A stretch of 41,464 nt of DNA, from NCBI GenBank assembly GCA_017437825.1, contig JAFRXC010000056.1, forward strand, positions 1 to 41,464, in the 5' to 3' direction. This document shows positions 39,248 through 41,464 of the stretch, in pieces. Numbering within the stretch: position 1 is the first letter of the stretch; each line of letters begins with the position of its first letter. Made by a program: the position numbers and the translations under genes. This DNA is from Bacteroidales bacterium (GTDB lineage Bacteria > Bacteroidota > Bacteroidia > Bacteroidales > UBA932). The notes under the pieces were generated by a model that worked only from the letters and a program-made list of their open reading frames with translations, made no database searches and was not told where the DNA came from.

Positions 39248-39773
39248 AGAGAATACCCAAAGTCAGTCCCTGGGTGCAGTCTAAAAGCTCTCCCAGGGGC
39301 TTAATGTATTTGCGCTCCGCTCCAGTGCACAGGAAGAAGAGCATTGTGAAGAGATTGGGACGGGAAAAGATCATCTCAATTCCGTCGTCAGTCTCCACAA
39401 GGTATCCGCTAAGCCCCAGAGGACCCATCGACACCCTGAATCCGCGGGTGTCAGCATTTACGGACCAATTGATATTGAAGGTTTTCCTGCCTACGGCAAA
39501 GGTGCACTTCCTGAGGTCGTGGAAAGTTACGGAACAGCCCTGAGGGGTAGCGCCCATAGCGTTCATAAGTTCCGTAGCCTCAGCCACGGAAGGTACAGCC
39601 CCCGACTTGTCCATAAAGACCATCCCTATGCTGTTAAAACACCACTTCCCCAGAATCTCAGAGGGTTCCGGGGAAGGGTGGTTTCTGGTTATGTCGGCAA
39701 TTGTCCCGCTGACCTGCCCTCTGGCAAATGTTGCCAGAGAAAGCAGAAGCAGGATTGCAGACAGCTTTTTCAT
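39237..39773 (-). CDS. DUF4923-like exported protein, coupled to GH9
   Basis: A 178-residue exported protein. Signal peptide MKKLSAILLLLSLATFARG; mature part with ILGKWCFNSIGMVFMD, AEATELMNAMGATPQG, CTFAVGRKTFNINW and SRPNLFTMLFFLCTG. The LGKW opening and later F-rich strands resemble the lipocalin-like DUF4923 family of Bacteroidetes; the match is only from memory of the pattern. The ATG overlaps the GH9 stop as ATGA, so it should be translated right after GH9. A role as partner or shield of a secreted GH9 enzyme is speculation. Its 3' end overlaps the GH97 gene by 11 bp. Confidence 0.65.
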   Translation of the reverse strand: MKKLSAILLLLSLATFARGQVSGTIADITRNHPSPEPSEILGKWCFNSIGMVFMDKSGAVPSVAEATELMNAMGATPQGCSVTFHDLRKCTFAVGRKTFNINWSVNADTRGFRVSMGPLGLSGYLVETDDGIEMIFSRPNLFTMLFFLCTGAERKYIKPLGELLDCTQGLTLGILFTR

Positions 39774-41464
39774 CGGCCGATGAGGTTCTTGAATGCCAGA
39801 CCGAAGGTGAGGTAAGAGACATTGCCTCCGATTGTACCTTCGTTCTGTCCCCACAGGAACGGCCAGTTGTCATAGTTCTCGAAGTGGTCCGGCTGGCGGA
39901 ACAGGAGTCCCGGAGCAACGTTTCCAGGGATGAATGAGAGGTCAGCCCTGTTGTTGCCGTAGAATACCTGCTTGGGCCTTGCGGCGCCGACAGCAGCTAC
40001 GAGTGAGTAGTTGTGGTAAGGGTGACATCCGAACAGGTAAGCGGTAGCTTTGTATACCTCATTCTTGTCGATGATGTCAGGGAAGTAAGAGCTTGCAAGG
40101 CAGATGGTGGAACCGAAGCTGACTACGCTGCCGCTTCCGGCCCAGTTGCCGAGTCCGATGGGCACTCCGTAAGGATTGTCCTCTTCCATGCTCTTGATGT
40201 ACTCCTTGTACTGCTCTACGTAAGGCCTCAGGCTCTCCTTGAACTCGTCGCCGAGGATGGGGATAGCCTCCAGTGCGGTAGTGATTCCCTGGGTGGCGCT
40301 CCTTTCAAGTGTAGCGTTGATCTGCTCCTTTACTTTGTCGCGATACTGCTCTTCTCCAGTGGAGAGGTACAGCTGGATGTTGGCAGATACGTCACCGCCT
40401 CCCATTGCACCGCCGCGGCCAGCTCTCTGGGGCTGTTTGGCCAGGATCTCGTTGGCTTCCTTCTGGAGTCTCTTGGACTCTTTGAGGGCGCGGGCGGCCA
40501 GGTCATCGTTGTAACCCTTGAGGGCGCGGCTTGCAGCTGCGAACATTGTCGCTGCGCGCAGGTCGGAACCGGGGTTGCGGTTGGTGAAAGCCCACATGTC
40601 GTCCGGAGTTCCGCTGGACTTGCCGTCAGCAGACTTCTGGTAAGGCTTGAGCCTTGGATCGTAGTGCAGACCGTCGGTGATGGCTGCTGCGTCTCCAAGA
40701 TGGTGGTAGTTGTCGAGGACTGAGTTGGACAGGGTCTGGGACATATGTCCGATGTTTTCGGCCTGGGCTACCAGGTTCAGAACGCCGTGCTCGATATACT
40801 GGATGATGTCAGGAACTCCGTCCGGACGGTGAAGGTCTACGTACCTCTGGTACTCGCTTACGAATGTCTCGTCGCGCATAGGGTGGAACCTCTCCCAGAT
40901 GGATACCAGGTTCTGAACCACGCCGATGTTGGAACCGGTCTCGATGTCGAAGTCGCCGGCATCGAAATATCCGCCCACGTTGAGGCCCGGGATAAGCTCG
41001 AGAGCCTTGTACTTGGTGTCGGTGGTAGGTCCCTGGCTGTGGAGGTCGAAATGGTCCGTGTTCGGCGGTGCCTGGAGGTATCCCTCCTTGAACGGCTCGC
41101 CGTGCCAGATGCGGTATCCCTCGTTTACTGTCATATGGTTCATATGGATTGGAATCCATACGTCGCTGGTGGCGTCGGTGATGTGGTCGTATACGTCATC
41201 GTTGATGATGAAGTTTCCGGTCTGGGTGTCGCCGTACTTGATGAAGTAAACGCCTGGCTCCTTGACATCGGAGAAGTCGAACTTCACGTAGTTGTACTTG
41301 AAGTAAGGGCCCCAGGTCTTGGTGGCGCCAGTGTATACGGTTGAAACTTTTCCGTCGTCGGCAATCTTGCAGATAAAAGCCTTGGGGAGAACCTTGTCGT
41401 TCTTGTCAAGCTCGATGACTGCAACCTTGGGCTGGTCAGGAACGTAACCTACCTGTGAGAAGCC
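39770..41464 (-). CDS. GH9 endoglucanase-like enzyme, 5' end beyond the window
   Basis: The visible 564 residues start inside an N-terminal Ig-like domain (FSQVGYVPDQPKVAVI, the CelD_N type, which in complete proteins follows a signal peptide) and continue into a GH9 (alpha/alpha)6 barrel. GGYFDAGDFDI carries the catalytic base Asp pair; the C-terminal NEGTIGGNVSYL carries the acid Glu in place of the more usual NE-x-A-IDYN. The family segment near the substrate-binding His (often GRNP-x-x-x-S-Y-V-T-G-x-G) reads GCHPYHNYSLVAAVG, an unusual variant. Expected action: cleavage of beta-1,4-glucan or related backbones such as mixed-linkage or xyloglucan. It precedes the DUF4923-like gene with an ATGA overlap. 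Confidence 0.9.
   Translation of the reverse strand, partial: GFSQVGYVPDQPKVAVIELDKNDKVLPKAFICKIADDGKVSTVYTGATKTWGPYFKYNYVKFDFSDVKEPGVYFIKYGDTQTGNFIINDDVYDHITDATSDVWIPIHMNHMTVNEGYRIWHGEPFKEGYLQAPPNTDHFDLHSQGPTTDTKYKALELIPGLNVGGYFDAGDFDIETGSNIGVVQNLVSIWERFHPMRDETFVSEYQRYVDLHRPDGVPDIIQYIEHGVLNLVAQAENIGHMSQTLSNSVLDNYHHLGDAAAITDGLHYDPRLKPYQKSADGKSSGTPDDMWAFTNRNPGSDLRAATMFAAASRALKGYNDDLAARALKESKRLQKEANEILAKQPQRAGRGGAMGGGDVSANIQLYLSTGEEQYRDKVKEQINATLERSATQGITTALEAIPILGDEFKESLRPYVEQYKEYIKSMEEDNPYGVPIGLGNWAGSGSVVSFGSTICLASSYFPDIIDKNEVYKATAYLFGCHPYHNYSLVAAVGAARPKQVFYGNNRADLSFIPGNVAPGLLFRQPDHFENYDNWPFLWGQNEGTIGGNVSYLTFGLAFKNLIGR

Noticed and set aside
1-41464. CRISPR array, tRNA, insertion sequence or prophage
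   Set aside because: No repeated spacer pattern, no clover-leaf sequence and no transposase, integrase or capsid-like protein was seen.

Overview
The window reads as chromosomal DNA of an uncultivated-type Bacteroidales bacterium. Evidence: TAnnTTTG -7 promoter boxes, weak ribosome binding sites, many Bacteroidetes-style lipoproteins and signal peptides, a SusC-type plug domain, DUF4923-like and lipocalin-like lipoproteins, and many GH/CE enzymes. Base composition looks slightly above 50% GC by eye, which fits gut or rumen lineages outside Bacteroides proper (inference). I see no rRNA, tRNA, CRISPR array, transposase, integrase or phage gene. Coding density is very high: no gap reaches 300 bp.

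Layout. (1) 1-1386, minus: a 33-residue ORF, a Tat-exported FMN hydroxy-acid oxidase lipoprotein and the start of an aldo/keto reductase. (2) 1473-7450, plus: ZIP metal transporter, a two-enzyme fusion (SASA/CE6 esterase + GH51 arabinofuranosidase), a type-B carboxylesterase and a SanA/YdcF-like protein. (3) 7453-10287: a two-domain Rid/chorismatase-like protein with YqeY (minus), then PgeF and a lipocalin-like lipoprotein (plus). (4) 10291-17284, minus: a five-gene run of outer-membrane porin, imelysin, di-haem oxidoreductase with an embedded EF-hand, ResB-CcsA cytochrome c maturation fusion and a small lipoprotein. (5) 17358-21530: NAD(P)HX dehydratase, acyltransferase, TlpA-like thioredoxin, aldo/keto reductase, Hsp20. 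(6) 21554-28000: second type-B carboxylesterase, Spy-like small protein, S9 peptidase, SGNH hydrolase with acyl-ACP thioesterase. (7) 28029-41464: glycan-degradation stretch with CE1 feruloyl-esterase-like, GH43, GH3, a barrel-less TonB plug protein, an alcohol dehydrogenase/amidohydrolase pair, SASA acetylesterase, GH97, a DUF4923-like protein and a GH9 enzyme cut by the window edge.

How they fit together. The esterases, GH51, GH43, GH3, GH97 and GH9 suggest removal of acetyl, feruloyl and arabinosyl/galactosyl decorations from xylan-like or mixed hemicellulose, with the released sugars possibly oxidised by the dehydrogenase/amidohydrolase pair. No SusC/SusD pair is in the window. The porin-imelysin-dihaem-CcsBA run looks like a self-contained metal (probably iron) acquisition or redox module that carries its own haem-attachment enzyme; it is the best candidate here for an under-described system. 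Two architectural features recur: -7 boxes so close to start codons that the transcripts should be leaderless, and convergent gene pairs whose ends abut or overlap.
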